DNA from: Streptomyces sp. S.PB5
Lineage (GTDB): Bacteria > Actinomycetota > Actinomycetes > Streptomycetales > Streptomycetaceae
Length of the DNA: 64,000 bases
Assembly (NCBI RefSeq): GCF_030403745.1
Contig: NZ_JAQMWP010000021.1
Location: 62,001 to 126,000 of the forward strand
Direction of reading: 5' to 3'
Positions 51,014 to 59,091 of this stretch are shown piece by piece. The stretch's first letter is position 1. Each line of letters begins with the position of its first letter. Below the pieces are notes generated by a model. It searched no databases, had not been told where the DNA came from, and saw only the letters and a list, made by a program, of their open reading frames with translations. A program made the position numbers and the translations under genes.

Positions 51014-51859
51014 ATGCCCGAATACCGCCGCATCCTGCTCGACGGCGCCGCCGTCCAGGTCACCGTCGACGGGGACGAACTCGTCGCCGGGGACGGCCGC
51101 CGCGTCAAGGTCGAGGAGGCCCAGCACCTGCCGCCGGTCGTGCCCTCCAAGGTGATCGCCGTCCACCTCAACCACCGCAGCCGCGTCGACGAGTTCCGCA
51201 TCGACCTGCCCGACACGCCCACGTACTTCCACAAGCCGACCTCGGCTCTCAACTCCCACAAGGGCGCGATCGTACGGCCCGAGGGCTGCAAGTGGCTCAA
51301 CTACGAGGGCGAGGTCGCCATCGTCATCGGGAAGACCGCGCGGAACATCTCCCCGGCGGAGGCGAGGGAGTTCATCGCCGGCTACACGATCGCCAACGAC
51401 TACGGCCTGCACGACTTCCGCGACACCGATGCCGGCTCCATGCTCCGCGTCAAGGGCTCCGACACCCTCTGCCCGCTCGGGCCCGGACTGGTGACGGACT
51501 GGGACTTCCACGGCAAGAAGCTGCGGACGTATGTCAACGGCGAGGTCGTACAGGACGGTTCGACCGACGAGATGAAGTGGGACATGCACTACCTTCTCGC
51601 CGACATCGCCCGCACCATCACCCTCTACCCCGGTGACGTGCTGCTGTCCGGCACCCCGGCCAACTCCCGCCCCGTCCAGCCCGGTGACGTCGTCGAGGTC
51701 GAGGTCGAGGGCTTGGGCCGGCTGACCAACCACATCGTCACCGGCCCCACCCCCGTCCGCACCGACGTCGGCGCCCAGCCCACCGAGTCCGAGGAAGTGC
51801 TGTCCACCGCGCTCGGCGGCGACTGGGAGTTCCGTGGCATCCGCCCGCCGGGGCGCTGA
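51014..51859 (+). CDS. Fumarylacetoacetate-hydrolase-family enzyme (HpaG-like)
   Basis: This 281-residue protein has an N-terminal small domain and a FAH catalytic domain: KVIAVHLNHRSRVDEF, FHKPTSALNSHKGAIVRPEG, LNYEGEVAIVIGKTARNISP (metal-binding ExE type), GYTIANDYGLHDFR and GDVLLSGTPANSRPVQPGDV. In Hpa pathways such enzymes isomerise and decarboxylate 5-oxo-pent-3-ene-1,2,5-tricarboxylate. It is 18 bp after the dioxygenase. No hydratase (HpaH) or aldolase (HpaI) gene is present. Confidence 0.85.
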   Translation: MPEYRRILLDGAAVQVTVDGDELVAGDGRRVKVEEAQHLPPVVPSKVIAVHLNHRSRVDEFRIDLPDTPTYFHKPTSALNSHKGAIVRPEGCKWLNYEGEVAIVIGKTARNISPAEAREFIAGYTIANDYGLHDFRDTDAGSMLRVKGSDTLCPLGPGLVTDWDFHGKKLRTYVNGEVVQDGSTDEMKWDMHYLLADIARTITLYPGDVLLSGTPANSRPVQPGDVVEVEVEGLGRLTNHIVTGPTPVRTDVGAQPTESEEVLSTALGGDWEFRGIRPPGR

Positions 51860-51988
51860 TGCCGCCCACGGGATGGCGCCGTACCGGACACGACGGGGGA
51901 GCCCGTCCGGTGCGGCGCTCGGGCGGACGGCGCCCCGAGCCCGACACCGGCCAGGTCCGCCGTACACCTGAACGGGGAAACACGTCGG

Positions 51989-51994
51989 GTAGGG
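51989..51994 (+). promoter_or_regulatory. Probable -10 box for a leaderless tetR transcript
   Basis: TAGGGT lies 8 bases before the GTG at 52003, a spacing at which transcription would begin at or next to the start codon; there is no ribosome site. This is a frequent arrangement in Streptomyces regulators. Confidence 0.45.
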
Positions 51995-52002
51995 TCGCGG
52001 CC

Positions 52003-52641
52003 GTGACCGAATCCGCCGAGACTCCTGAGGGCCGCAAGCGGCGCCGGCGCATGAACTACGGGGAGGGCCGCGAGGCCCTGCTCAACGCTGCGGTGCGGGT
52101 CGTGGCCCGGGGCGGACTGCGCAGGCTCACCTACCGGGCCGTCGCGGAGGAGGCGGGCACCACCCATGGTCTCGTCGTGCACCACTTCGGCTCGCGCGAC
52201 GCCCTCATCGAGGAGGCCCTCGCGCACGCGATCCGTACCTCGCTGAACACCAGCGCGCTCGAACCGGGCACCGGCGAGAGCGCGGACTTCGCGGTGGGGG
52301 TCTCCGAGATGGTCACCGCCGACCCCGACATACAGGCCTTCCAGTACGAGCTGCTGCTGGAGGCCCGCCGCCGCCCGGAGCTGCTGACGCATCTGCGGGG
52401 CCTGTACGACGAGTACTTCGACGCCACGCATCGCGAGCTGTCCCGCATGCTGCCCGACGGCGCCGGCCGCCCGCTGACCCGGCTCGTCTTCGCCGCCCTG
52501 GACGGACTCGTCCTGCACCAGCTCGTCTTCGGCGGCCCCGAGACCACCGACGCCGCCATCGAGGAACTGCGCACCCTGCTCCGGCTGCTCGACGCCGACG
52601 GCCACACCGACGCGAAATCCGGCGACGAGCCGCGCGCATAA
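52003..52641 (+). CDS. TetR-family regulator
   Basis: This 212-residue regulator has the helix-turn-helix RREALLNAAVRVVARGGLRR-like segment followed by LTYRAVAEEAGTTHGLVVHH and FGSRDALIEEALAH. An in-frame ATG at 51859 overlaps the FAH stop, but the extra 48 codons are low-complexity Arg/Gly/Pro and a -10 box lies directly before the GTG. It closes the Hpa-like operon and could sense a pathway intermediate. Its own promoter lacks the shared 14-bp operator. Confidence 0.85.
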   Translation: MTESAETPEGRKRRRRMNYGEGREALLNAAVRVVARGGLRRLTYRAVAEEAGTTHGLVVHHFGSRDALIEEALAHAIRTSLNTSALEPGTGESADFAVGVSEMVTADPDIQAFQYELLLEARRRPELLTHLRGLYDEYFDATHRELSRMLPDGAGRPLTRLVFAALDGLVLHQLVFGGPETTDAAIEELRTLLRLLDADGHTDAKSGDEPRA

Positions 52642-52840
52642 GCCCTCGGCCGAGCCCTCCGGTCCGGCACCTCCCGAGTTTGCGGGCGTCCCCGTCCAGG
52701 GCGTTGTCCGTGTGTATCCGGCCGTCCGCCATGCACCTTCTGTCCCGCAGGACACCCGCTGACGTCCTCTCCCCGGCATTTCGCCGCGGTTACAGCCGCG
52801 TAAGGAACCGCAAGGCGCCAGGGAATCCCTTCGTACCCCC

Positions 52841-52893
52841 TTGTCAAACGGATAGTTCCAGCCCACTATGGGGCAACTCGTTTGGCCTGAAAC
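52841..52893 (+). promoter_or_regulatory. APC permease promoter with shared MarR-type operator
   Basis: TTGTCA (52841-52846), 17 bases, CACTAT (52864-52869), then 10 bases and GTTTGGCCTGAAAC (52880-52893), 32 bp before the GTG at 52926. The operator therefore covers the expected transcription start region. Confidence 0.75.
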
Positions 52894-52925
52894 GAATCCC
52901 TCTTCCTCCCTGGCAGGTGATCCGA

Positions 52926-54386
52926 GTGGACAGTCAGACGGCGGTCGGAACCCAGACCGCGCCCGACGCCTCCACCGCAGGCAAGCTCAAGCCCAACTCG
53001 CTCGGCGTTCTGGGCATCCTCTTCTTCGTCCTGTCCGCCCAGGCGCCGCTGACCGGTGTCGCGGGCGCCGTCCCCATCGCCGTCGCTCTGGGCAACGGCC
53101 CGGGGGTGCCCGCCGCCTATGTGGCGGCAGGTGTGATCACCCTGCTCTTCTCGGTCGGGTTCGTGGCCATGGGGCGGCATGTCGTGGACGCCGGCGCCTT
53201 CTACATGTACATCCGCGCAGGGCTCGGCAGGCGCCTCGGTACCGGCAGCGCCGGAGTCGCGCTGTTCGCCTACTGTGCGATCCAGGCGGCCATGTACGGC
53301 CTCTACGGCGCGACCGTGAGCGGCCTGTTCGGGCACTACACCGGGGTGGACGTCCCTTGGTGGGCCTGTGCCCTGGTCACGATGCTGATCGTTCAGGTGC
53401 TGGGCGCCGCGGGCATCGAGATGGGCGCCAGGGTGCTGGCCGTCTTCGTGCTGGCGGAGTTCAGCATCCTGAGCGCCTTCGCGCTGGTCACCCTGTTCAA
53501 GGGCGGCGGTCCGGAGGGGCTCGGCCTCGCCCAGTCGTTCTCACCCGCGGAGGCTTTCCAGGGGGCCCCGGGGGTCGCGCTCATGTTCGCGGTGGCGTCG
53601 ATGGTCGGCTTCGAGGCCACGGCGATCTACGGCGAGGAGGCACGCGAACCTCGCAAGACGGTCCCGCGGGCCACCTATCTGGCCGTCGCCTGCGTCGCCG
53701 GTTTCTATGCCTTCGCTTCCTGGATGCTGGTCTCCTCCCACGGCGCCTCCAAGGCGGGCGTGGCCGCGGGCGAGGCGCTGGAGAGCGGTGACTCGACGAG
53801 CTTCGTCTTCGCGCCGATCGCGGACCTGTTCGGTGCCTGGGTGAACGACGTCCTCCCGATCCTGCTGGTCACGTCCCTGTTCGCCGGCATCCTCGCCTTC
53901 CACAACTCCGCCAACCGCTACCTGTTCTCGCTCAGCCGTGAGGGGCTGCTGCCTCGCAAGCTGTCGGCGATCAACCGCCGTCACTCTCCCGGTGTGGCCG
54001 GCTGGGTCCAGACGGCTGTCGCGGTTCTGCTGGTGGTCCCCTTCGCGCTGGCGGGCCAGGATCCGGTACTGACCCTGTTCTCCTGGGGCAGCGGGGTCGC
54101 CGTCCTCGGTGTCATGCTGCTCTACTTGCTGACCTCGCTCTCCGTGGTCGCCTTCTTCCGCCGCGAACGCCTGGACACCCGGCCGTGGAACACGCTGGTC
54201 GCCCCGGCGCTGGGTGCGCTCGGTGTCGCCGGTGCGATCTGGCTGATCATCGAGAACTTCACCACGCTCATCGGAGGCGAGCAGAGCACCGCCGTCTGGC
54301 TGGGGCTCACCGTCCCGGCGGTCCTGATCCTGGGTGCCGCCGCGTCCCGGCCGAGCCGCGACAGGAGCGCGGAGGCCGGCGGCTGA
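52926..54386 (+). CDS. APC-superfamily amino acid/amine permease
   Basis: This 486-residue importer has about twelve membrane helices. The GTG at 52926 was chosen because AGGTGA lies 5 bases upstream and the operator just ahead; longer frames upstream would run through the promoter. FVLSAQAPLTGVAGAVPIAV in helix 1 (the unwound substrate-binding region) and SMVGFEATAIYGEEAREPRK in helix 6 are typical of APC transporters, and the latter of the YhdG/PuuP-like amine importers. Control by the same operator as the ligase suggests that it brings in the amine. Confidence 0.9.
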   Translation: MDSQTAVGTQTAPDASTAGKLKPNSLGVLGILFFVLSAQAPLTGVAGAVPIAVALGNGPGVPAAYVAAGVITLLFSVGFVAMGRHVVDAGAFYMYIRAGLGRRLGTGSAGVALFAYCAIQAAMYGLYGATVSGLFGHYTGVDVPWWACALVTMLIVQVLGAAGIEMGARVLAVFVLAEFSILSAFALVTLFKGGGPEGLGLAQSFSPAEAFQGAPGVALMFAVASMVGFEATAIYGEEAREPRKTVPRATYLAVACVAGFYAFASWMLVSSHGASKAGVAAGEALESGDSTSFVFAPIADLFGAWVNDVLPILLVTSLFAGILAFHNSANRYLFSLSREGLLPRKLSAINRRHSPGVAGWVQTAVAVLLVVPFALAGQDPVLTLFSWGSGVAVLGVMLLYLLTSLSVVAFFRRERLDTRPWNTLVAPALGALGVAGAIWLIIENFTTLIGGEQSTAVWLGLTVPAVLILGAAASRPSRDRSAEAGG

Positions 54387-54402
54387 GGTGTGCGTCGGCC
54401 GC

Positions 54403-54639
54403 TCAGCGGGGCGGGCCCGCCATCTGGTCGAGGAATCCGTCGACCGGGCGGCGGGCGTCGGCCGGGGCTCGGTCGAGTTGCCAGCCGGGGCCCGCGGGGG
54501 AGGGGTCGTCCGTACCGATCTCGAACCAGCCGGTCTCAGCGGCGCCTGAACCGAGCCCTGACGCGGTGGCCGGCGCCTGGGCTGCGAAGCGGCCGCCGAG
54601 CGCCCGGAACGCCCAGGTGGAGGCCCGGTCCTGCGGCAC
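54403..54639 (-). CDS. Possible 78-residue protein, unknown
   Basis: A leftward frame from GTG 54639 has very high third-position GC and encodes ETGWFEIGTDDPSPAGPGWQ and DARRPVDGFLDQMAG. No ribosome site, homology or motif was recognised. The rest of 54387-54766 holds nothing else. Confidence 0.3.
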   Translation of the reverse strand: MPQDRASTWAFRALGGRFAAQAPATASGLGSGAAETGWFEIGTDDPSPAGPGWQLDRAPADARRPVDGFLDQMAGPPR

Positions 54640-54766
54640 CGGGCGGCGGCCGGTCCAGGAGCATGTCGGCCCGGGCCCGTCGCGTGCTCGTGCCGGACGA
54701 CGCGTGCGCCCGATGGCGCCCCTTGCCCAGGGGGCCGCGAACCCGCTGGATCGACTTCGTGATCCC

Positions 54767-54807
54767 TTGCGGTGGCTGTGCGCTCCTCCTATCGTTTGAA
54801 CTCAAAT
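54767..54807 (+). promoter_or_regulatory. puuC-like operon promoter with shared MarR-type operator
   Basis: TTGCGG (54767-54772), 17 bases, TATCGT (54790-54795), overlapping GTTTGAACTCAAAT (54794-54807). The hexamers are the same as those of the ligase promoter. The ATG lies 19 bases beyond with a GGAGG site. Confidence 0.85.
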
Positions 54808-54826
54808 AAGATGGAGGTTTCTCCTC

Positions 54827-56317
54827 ATGCTGGATGTCACCCACGAGGAGTGGCTGCGCCGCGCCAAGTCCCTGGACCCGAACGGCGCCCACCACATCGA
54901 CGGGGTGGACGAGGGCGGGGGAGGGGCAGCCTTCGCCGCTGTCTCACCCCGTGACGGCCAGGTGCTCACCCAGGTCGCCGACGGGGGCGCCGCCGAGGTG
55001 GACGCGGCCGTGGCGGCCGCCCGCCGGGCGTTCGACTCCGGCCCGTGGCCGCTGCTCGCGCCTGCCGAGCGGGGACGGGTGCTCCTGCGCATCGCTGAGC
55101 TGCTCCAGGAGCGGCGGGAGGAGATCGCGCTCACCGTCAGTCTGGAGATGGGCAAGCCCATCACCGACGCCTACCAGATCGAGCTGCGCGCGATCATCAA
55201 CACCTTCCGCTGGTACGGAGAGCTCGCCGACAAGCTCACCGACGACTCCCCCCACACCGCCCCCGGCGCCCTCGCTCTCGTCACTCGCGAGCCGGCCGGG
55301 GTGGTCGGCGCGGTCGTTCCGTGGAACTTCCCCCTGACTCTGGCCGGTTGGAAGGTGGCCCCGGCGCTGGCCGCCGGCTGCACGGTCGTACTGAAGCCGT
55401 CCGAGAATTCGCCCCTGTCCGCGCTGCTGCTGGGCCGGATCGCCACCGAGGCCGGGCTGCCGCCGGGCGTGCTCAACGTCGTGAACGGCGACGGGCCCAC
55501 TGCCGGACGGGCCCTCGGACTCCACCCCGACGTCGACGTCCTCGCCTTCACCGGCTCCACCGCCGTCGGCCGGCACTTCCTGCGCTACGCGGCCGACTCC
55601 AACCTCAAGCGCGTCTGGCTGGAACTGGGCGGCAAGTCGCCCAACATCGTCCTGCCCGACGCCCCCGACCTGGACCGGGCCGCCGCCACCGCGGCCTGGG
55701 GCATCTTCTTCAACCAGGGCGAGATGTGCACCGCCCCCTCACGGCTGCTCGTGCACTCCTCCATCGCCGAACGCGTCACCGAGGCCGTCGTCCGCCGGGC
55801 GCGCGAACTGCGGATCGGTGACCCCCTCGATCCGGCCACCGAGATGGGCGCCCTGGTCGGCGAGGATCACCTCGCGCGCGTCCAGGACCACATCGGCACC
55901 GGCCTCGCCGAGGGCGCCCGCCTGCTCACGGGCGGCGCCCGCACCCTCACCGACTCCGGCGGCAGCTTCCTGGAGCCGACCGTCTTCGACCACGTGGACC
56001 CCAGCATGCGGCTGGCCCGCGAGGAGATCTTCGGCCCCGTCCTGTCCGTCCTCACCTTCGACGACCTCGACGAGGCCGTGCGGCTGGCCAACGCGACCGA
56101 GTACGGACTCGCCGCCGGCCTGTGGACCTCCGACCTCTCCACCGCCCACCGGGTCTCCCGCGCGCTGAGAGCCGGCACGGTCTGGGTCAACTGCTACGAG
56201 GAGGGCGACCTGACCGTCCCCTTCGGCGGTATGAAGCAGTCCGGCAACGGCCGCGACAAGTCCGCGCATGCCCTGGAGAAGTACACCGAGCTCAAGACCA
56301 CCTGGATCGAGTTGTGA
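54827..56317 (+). CDS. Aldehyde dehydrogenase, PuuC-like (gamma-glutamyl-aminoaldehyde)
   Basis: This 496-residue dehydrogenase has a clear PuuC-type ending, NGRDKSAHALEKYTELKTTW. The cofactor region is PWNFPLTLAGWKVAPALAAG, the general base is in WLELGGKSPNIVLPDAPDLD, and the nucleophile Cys is in FNQGEMCTAPSRLLVHSS. In the E. coli putrescine route PuuC oxidises gamma-glutamyl-gamma-aminobutyraldehyde. Here it is probably the step after the ligase and an oxidase, perhaps the P450. It is coupled to the hydrolase gene by a 4-base overlap, and an operator sits in its promoter. Confidence 0.87.
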   Translation: MLDVTHEEWLRRAKSLDPNGAHHIDGVDEGGGGAAFAAVSPRDGQVLTQVADGGAAEVDAAVAAARRAFDSGPWPLLAPAERGRVLLRIAELLQERREEIALTVSLEMGKPITDAYQIELRAIINTFRWYGELADKLTDDSPHTAPGALALVTREPAGVVGAVVPWNFPLTLAGWKVAPALAAGCTVVLKPSENSPLSALLLGRIATEAGLPPGVLNVVNGDGPTAGRALGLHPDVDVLAFTGSTAVGRHFLRYAADSNLKRVWLELGGKSPNIVLPDAPDLDRAAATAAWGIFFNQGEMCTAPSRLLVHSSIAERVTEAVVRRARELRIGDPLDPATEMGALVGEDHLARVQDHIGTGLAEGARLLTGGARTLTDSGGSFLEPTVFDHVDPSMRLAREEIFGPVLSVLTFDDLDEAVRLANATEYGLAAGLWTSDLSTAHRVSRALRAGTVWVNCYEEGDLTVPFGGMKQSGNGRDKSAHALEKYTELKTTWIEL

Positions 56318-57024
56318 CCCGCCCGTTGATCGCCGTCCCCGCCCGCTTCTCCGCCACCACCTCGGCGCTCCGGTACGCCGCCGAGGTCAATGCCCGCGCC
56401 CTGGTCGAGGCGGTGTGGCGGGCCGGCGGCGAACCGGCGACCATCCACCCGGCCGACCCTGCCACCACCGACGTGGCCGCCCGGCTCGCCCGCTTCGACG
56501 GCGTCCTGCTGCCCGGCGGCGGCGACCTCGCCCCGCACCGCTACGGCGCCACCGACACCCACGACAGCGTCTACGACGTCGACGACCTCCAGGACGCCTT
56601 CGACATCGACGCCGCCCGCCGGACACTCGGCCTGGGCCTGCCCCTGCTGGCGATCTGCCGCGGCCTGCAAGTCGTCAACGTAGCCTTCGGCGGCACCCTC
56701 GAACAGGACATGGGCGGCCCCGAGTGCGAGCACCGGCACCTCGTGCACCCGGTGACCGTCCGGCGCGGCACCCTCCTGGAGCAGGCCACCGGCGCGGAGA
56801 AGACAGAGGCCTCCTGCTACCACCACCAGCGGGTCGACCGCCTCGGCGCGGGACTCACCGTCACCGCGCGCGCCGCCGACGGCACCGTGGAGGGCATCGA
56901 ACTGCCCGGCACCCACGGATGGTTCACCGCCGTTCAGTGGCACCCGGAGGACACCGCCCACGAGGACCCCGCCCAGCAGGGCCTCTTCGACGCCCTCGTC
57001 CGAGCCGCCCGCGACAGACACTGA
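56314..57024 (+). CDS. Class I GATase-like gamma-glutamyl hydrolase, PuuD-like
   Basis: This 236-residue enzyme starts at GTG 56314 overlapping the preceding stop. The nucleophile Cys is in LPLLAICRGLQVVNVAFGGT, and the His/Glu pair is in FTAVQWHPED, completing a glutamine-amidotransferase-type triad. GVLLPGGGDLAPHRY and SCYHHQRVDRLG match PuuD (gamma-glutamyl-GABA hydrolase). It would release glutamate from the gamma-glutamyl acid, recycling the carrier and freeing the substrate carboxylate. Confidence 0.9.
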   Translation: MTRPLIAVPARFSATTSALRYAAEVNARALVEAVWRAGGEPATIHPADPATTDVAARLARFDGVLLPGGGDLAPHRYGATDTHDSVYDVDDLQDAFDIDAARRTLGLGLPLLAICRGLQVVNVAFGGTLEQDMGGPECEHRHLVHPVTVRRGTLLEQATGAEKTEASCYHHQRVDRLGAGLTVTARAADGTVEGIELPGTHGWFTAVQWHPEDTAHEDPAQQGLFDALVRAARDRH

Positions 57025-57031
57025 CACCGCC

Positions 57032-57934
57032 ATGGCCCTCTTCAGCCGCAGACAACAGGCACCCCGCCTCGCCCCGGAGCTCGACGACACGGCGCTCGGC
57101 CGGGCGCTCAGAGGCATCGCCTCCGCACGGGGCCCGGGACCGCAGGACCTGGCCATCGCCCAGCTGGAACAGCTGTTACGGGACACCGGGGACCACTGGG
57201 ACCGCCGCTGCCACCGCGTCACCGTACTCGCCGAGGCCGTACCCGCCCTGGCCCGCGGCTGGCGGGCGCGGCACCCCCGCGACGCGGACGCGCTGCTTCT
57301 GCACGCCTGGTCCGAACTGCCCGTCGATCCGCGGGCGGCTACGGCGGCCTTCCGGCTCGCCGCCGACGCCCGCCCGGCCGACCCGGCGCCCTGGGTCGGG
57401 ACGCTGGCGGCGCTGAGACTGCTGGCCCGCCCCAGCGCCGAACTCACCCCCGTGTGGCGGGAGATCCGCGCCCGCGACCCGTGGAACCGTGAGGCCCACC
57501 TGCAGGTCCTCGGCTACCTCTCGCCGGAGGAGCGAGGAAGCCAGGCGGCCCTGCGCGACTTCCTCGACGACGTCGTCGACGCCATGCCGTACGGGGTCCC
57601 CGCGGAGTGCCTGCCGCTGACCGCCGCCGTACGGCAGTACCACCGCGACCTGGACAGCGGCGGCACCCGGGCGCTCGGAGCCGGCCGCTACTGGACCCAG
57701 CCGCACGTGGCACCCCTGCTGGACCAGGCCCTGGACCACTGGCTTCGCCCCGGCCACCCGCGCCACGCCGCCAGCGTCGCCGACCTAGGGCTGCTCGCCT
57801 ACGCCCTCTCGCGGGCGGCACGGACCGAGGAGGCGGCCGCGGTCTTCGCCGTGATCGGCGGACTCGTCACGCGCTGGCCGTGGGGGCACGACGGCGAGCC
57901 GGTGGAGCGGTACGCCTACTGGAGCCGCAGGTGA
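57032..57934 (+). CDS. Conserved hypothetical, TPR-like helical protein
   Basis: This 300-residue Ala/Arg/Leu-rich protein is mostly helical (RLAPELDDTALGRALRGIAS, REAHLQVLGYLSPEERGSQA, LGLLAYALSRAARTEEAAAV), with possible tetratricopeptide-like hairpins. No signal peptide, membrane helix or catalytic motif is visible. It follows the hydrolase by 7 bp and is surely co-transcribed. Similar uncharacterised proteins occur in actinomycetes; I do not know its role here. Confidence 0.75.
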   Translation: MALFSRRQQAPRLAPELDDTALGRALRGIASARGPGPQDLAIAQLEQLLRDTGDHWDRRCHRVTVLAEAVPALARGWRARHPRDADALLLHAWSELPVDPRAATAAFRLAADARPADPAPWVGTLAALRLLARPSAELTPVWREIRARDPWNREAHLQVLGYLSPEERGSQAALRDFLDDVVDAMPYGVPAECLPLTAAVRQYHRDLDSGGTRALGAGRYWTQPHVAPLLDQALDHWLRPGHPRHAASVADLGLLAYALSRAARTEEAAAVFAVIGGLVTRWPWGHDGEPVERYAYWSRR

Positions 57935-58080
57935 CCGATGATTGCGGGCACATACCCTGTTTCGGACAGGGCCGGTTCAAGACGCCGACGGTTCCGGGGA
58001 GGCCCGGCACACCAGGGCGCCGACTCCGCCCGAGCCGGCGGAGGCCTTCAGGCCGGCCCTCGTCTCTGTGGACGGGCCTC

Positions 58081-58653
58081 TCAGTCCTTCGGTCGCCGCC
58101 CGCTGCGGCGCGGTGTCGGCTCGGCACCGTCGAGAAGGGCCAGCCGACGCTCCTCGCCGTGCTCCTCGATCTGGAGCACGACCTGCCGCAGCCCGTCCGC
58201 GAGGCTCCGGCACTCCTCGCCACCGAGCCGCGAGGTGACGAAAGCCTCCTCCTGGTTGAACTCCGGAAACAACCGCCCCATCAGCGCCTCGCCCTCTTCG
58301 GTGAGGCTGAGCAGCACCCGCCTGCCGTCGGAGGGGTGAACGGTCCGCTTGACCAGCCCTCGTCCCTCCAGAGTCCGCGAGACCCCGGTGAGGGTCCCCT
58401 TGGAGATGCCGGCCTCCTCCGCGACGTGCCGGGTCTCGGACTCGCCCCAGACCCACACCACCCAGAGCACGACGAACGCCGTCCAGGTCAGATCCGCACC
58501 GCGCAGCACGGAGTTCTCCAGGTGCTGCCGTACGGCCGAGGCAGCACGGTAGATGTTGGCGACCACCGCCATCTGCTCACGGTGGATCGGTATGGCTCCG
58601 AGTTTTGCTGCTGCCAACTTCTCTGCTTCGGCGATGGACCGATGGCTCGGCAC
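58081..58653 (-). CDS. MarR-family regulator, likely repressor of the catabolic regulon
   Basis: This 190-residue protein starts at GTG 58653, 7 bases from AAAGGAG; a GTG at 58659 is too close. The winged helix shows LTWTAFVVLWVVWVWGESET, HVAEEAGISKGTLTGVSRTL, and the wing GLVKRTVHPSDGRRVLLSLT, all standard MarR. The operator repeat lies directly upstream and overlaps its own -10 box, so autoregulation is likely, and the same repeat is found at four other promoters. MarR proteins usually bind small aromatic ligands; a pathway amine or aromatic acid is a fair guess. Confidence 0.88.
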   Translation of the reverse strand: MPSHRSIAEAEKLAAAKLGAIPIHREQMAVVANIYRAASAVRQHLENSVLRGADLTWTAFVVLWVVWVWGESETRHVAEEAGISKGTLTGVSRTLEGRGLVKRTVHPSDGRRVLLSLTEEGEALMGRLFPEFNQEEAFVTSRLGGEECRSLADGLRQVVLQIEEHGEERRLALLDGAEPTPRRSGRRPKD

Positions 58654-58671
58654 AGTCACACTCCTTTGGTC

Positions 58672-58689
58672 GTTCGGAGTCAAATTGTA
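58672..58689 (-). promoter_or_regulatory. marR promoter with shared operator
   Basis: Read leftward: -10 TACAAT (58689-58684), then ATTTGACTCCGAAC (58685-58672), the complement of GTTCGGAGTCAAAT. No good -35 hexamer was seen. The position, overlapping the -10 and 18 bp before the GTG, suggests autorepression. Confidence 0.75.
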
Positions 58690-58797
58690 CGAGCGGTGCC
58701 TGTGTGCGCAGGTGCCACTGCGGCACGCCGCGGTTTCCGGCATGTCCGGTGGCGACGTCCTGCTCGATGCCCCCCGAGTCGGTGCGGCAGGTGGCGA

Positions 58798-59001
58798 TCA
58801 GGGTTGATCCTCAGCCGGTGCGAAGCCGGACAGGAGTGTGGCGATGCGTTCTTGAAGCGCGAGTTCTTCTTCGAGAGCTCGTGGACCTCGCCACCACGGG
58901 GCGGTGGCGGCGCCGATGGCGTACGGCTCGGGCCTGGGCCCTGGTACCGGCGGAACCCGTTCGTTTGCGCAGCATCCCTGAAGGGCTGCGGCATGTCCCA
59001 A
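58798..59001 (-). CDS. Possible 67-residue protein or 3' gene remnant
   Basis: The leftward frame ends EEELALQERIATLLSGFAPA and begins with unclear sequence. It may be the end of a lost gene rather than a complete one; no ribosome site was found at the ATG (59001). No family recognised. The rest of 58690-59091 holds only the ribosome site of the next gene. Confidence 0.25.
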   Translation of the reverse strand: MGHAAALQGCCANERVPPVPGPRPEPYAIGAATAPWWRGPRALEEELALQERIATLLSGFAPAEDQP

Positions 59002-59091
59002 ACAGGCAATGCGCCTTGTCTCCCACAGGAAAGACCTGGAATCGGCTCTGGGAGTTCACTGTCGGCCACCTCGACGAAAAGGAGCCGAAAC

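Noticed and set aside
50042..51967. A 641-codon leftward frame across hpaD and the FAH gene
   Set aside because: It is antisense to two genes with full active sites; no domain in the leftward product.
51859..52002. A longer tetR gene starting at the ATG that overlaps the FAH stop
   Set aside because: The extra 48 codons are low-complexity and a -10 box precedes the GTG at 52003; the shorter start is favoured.
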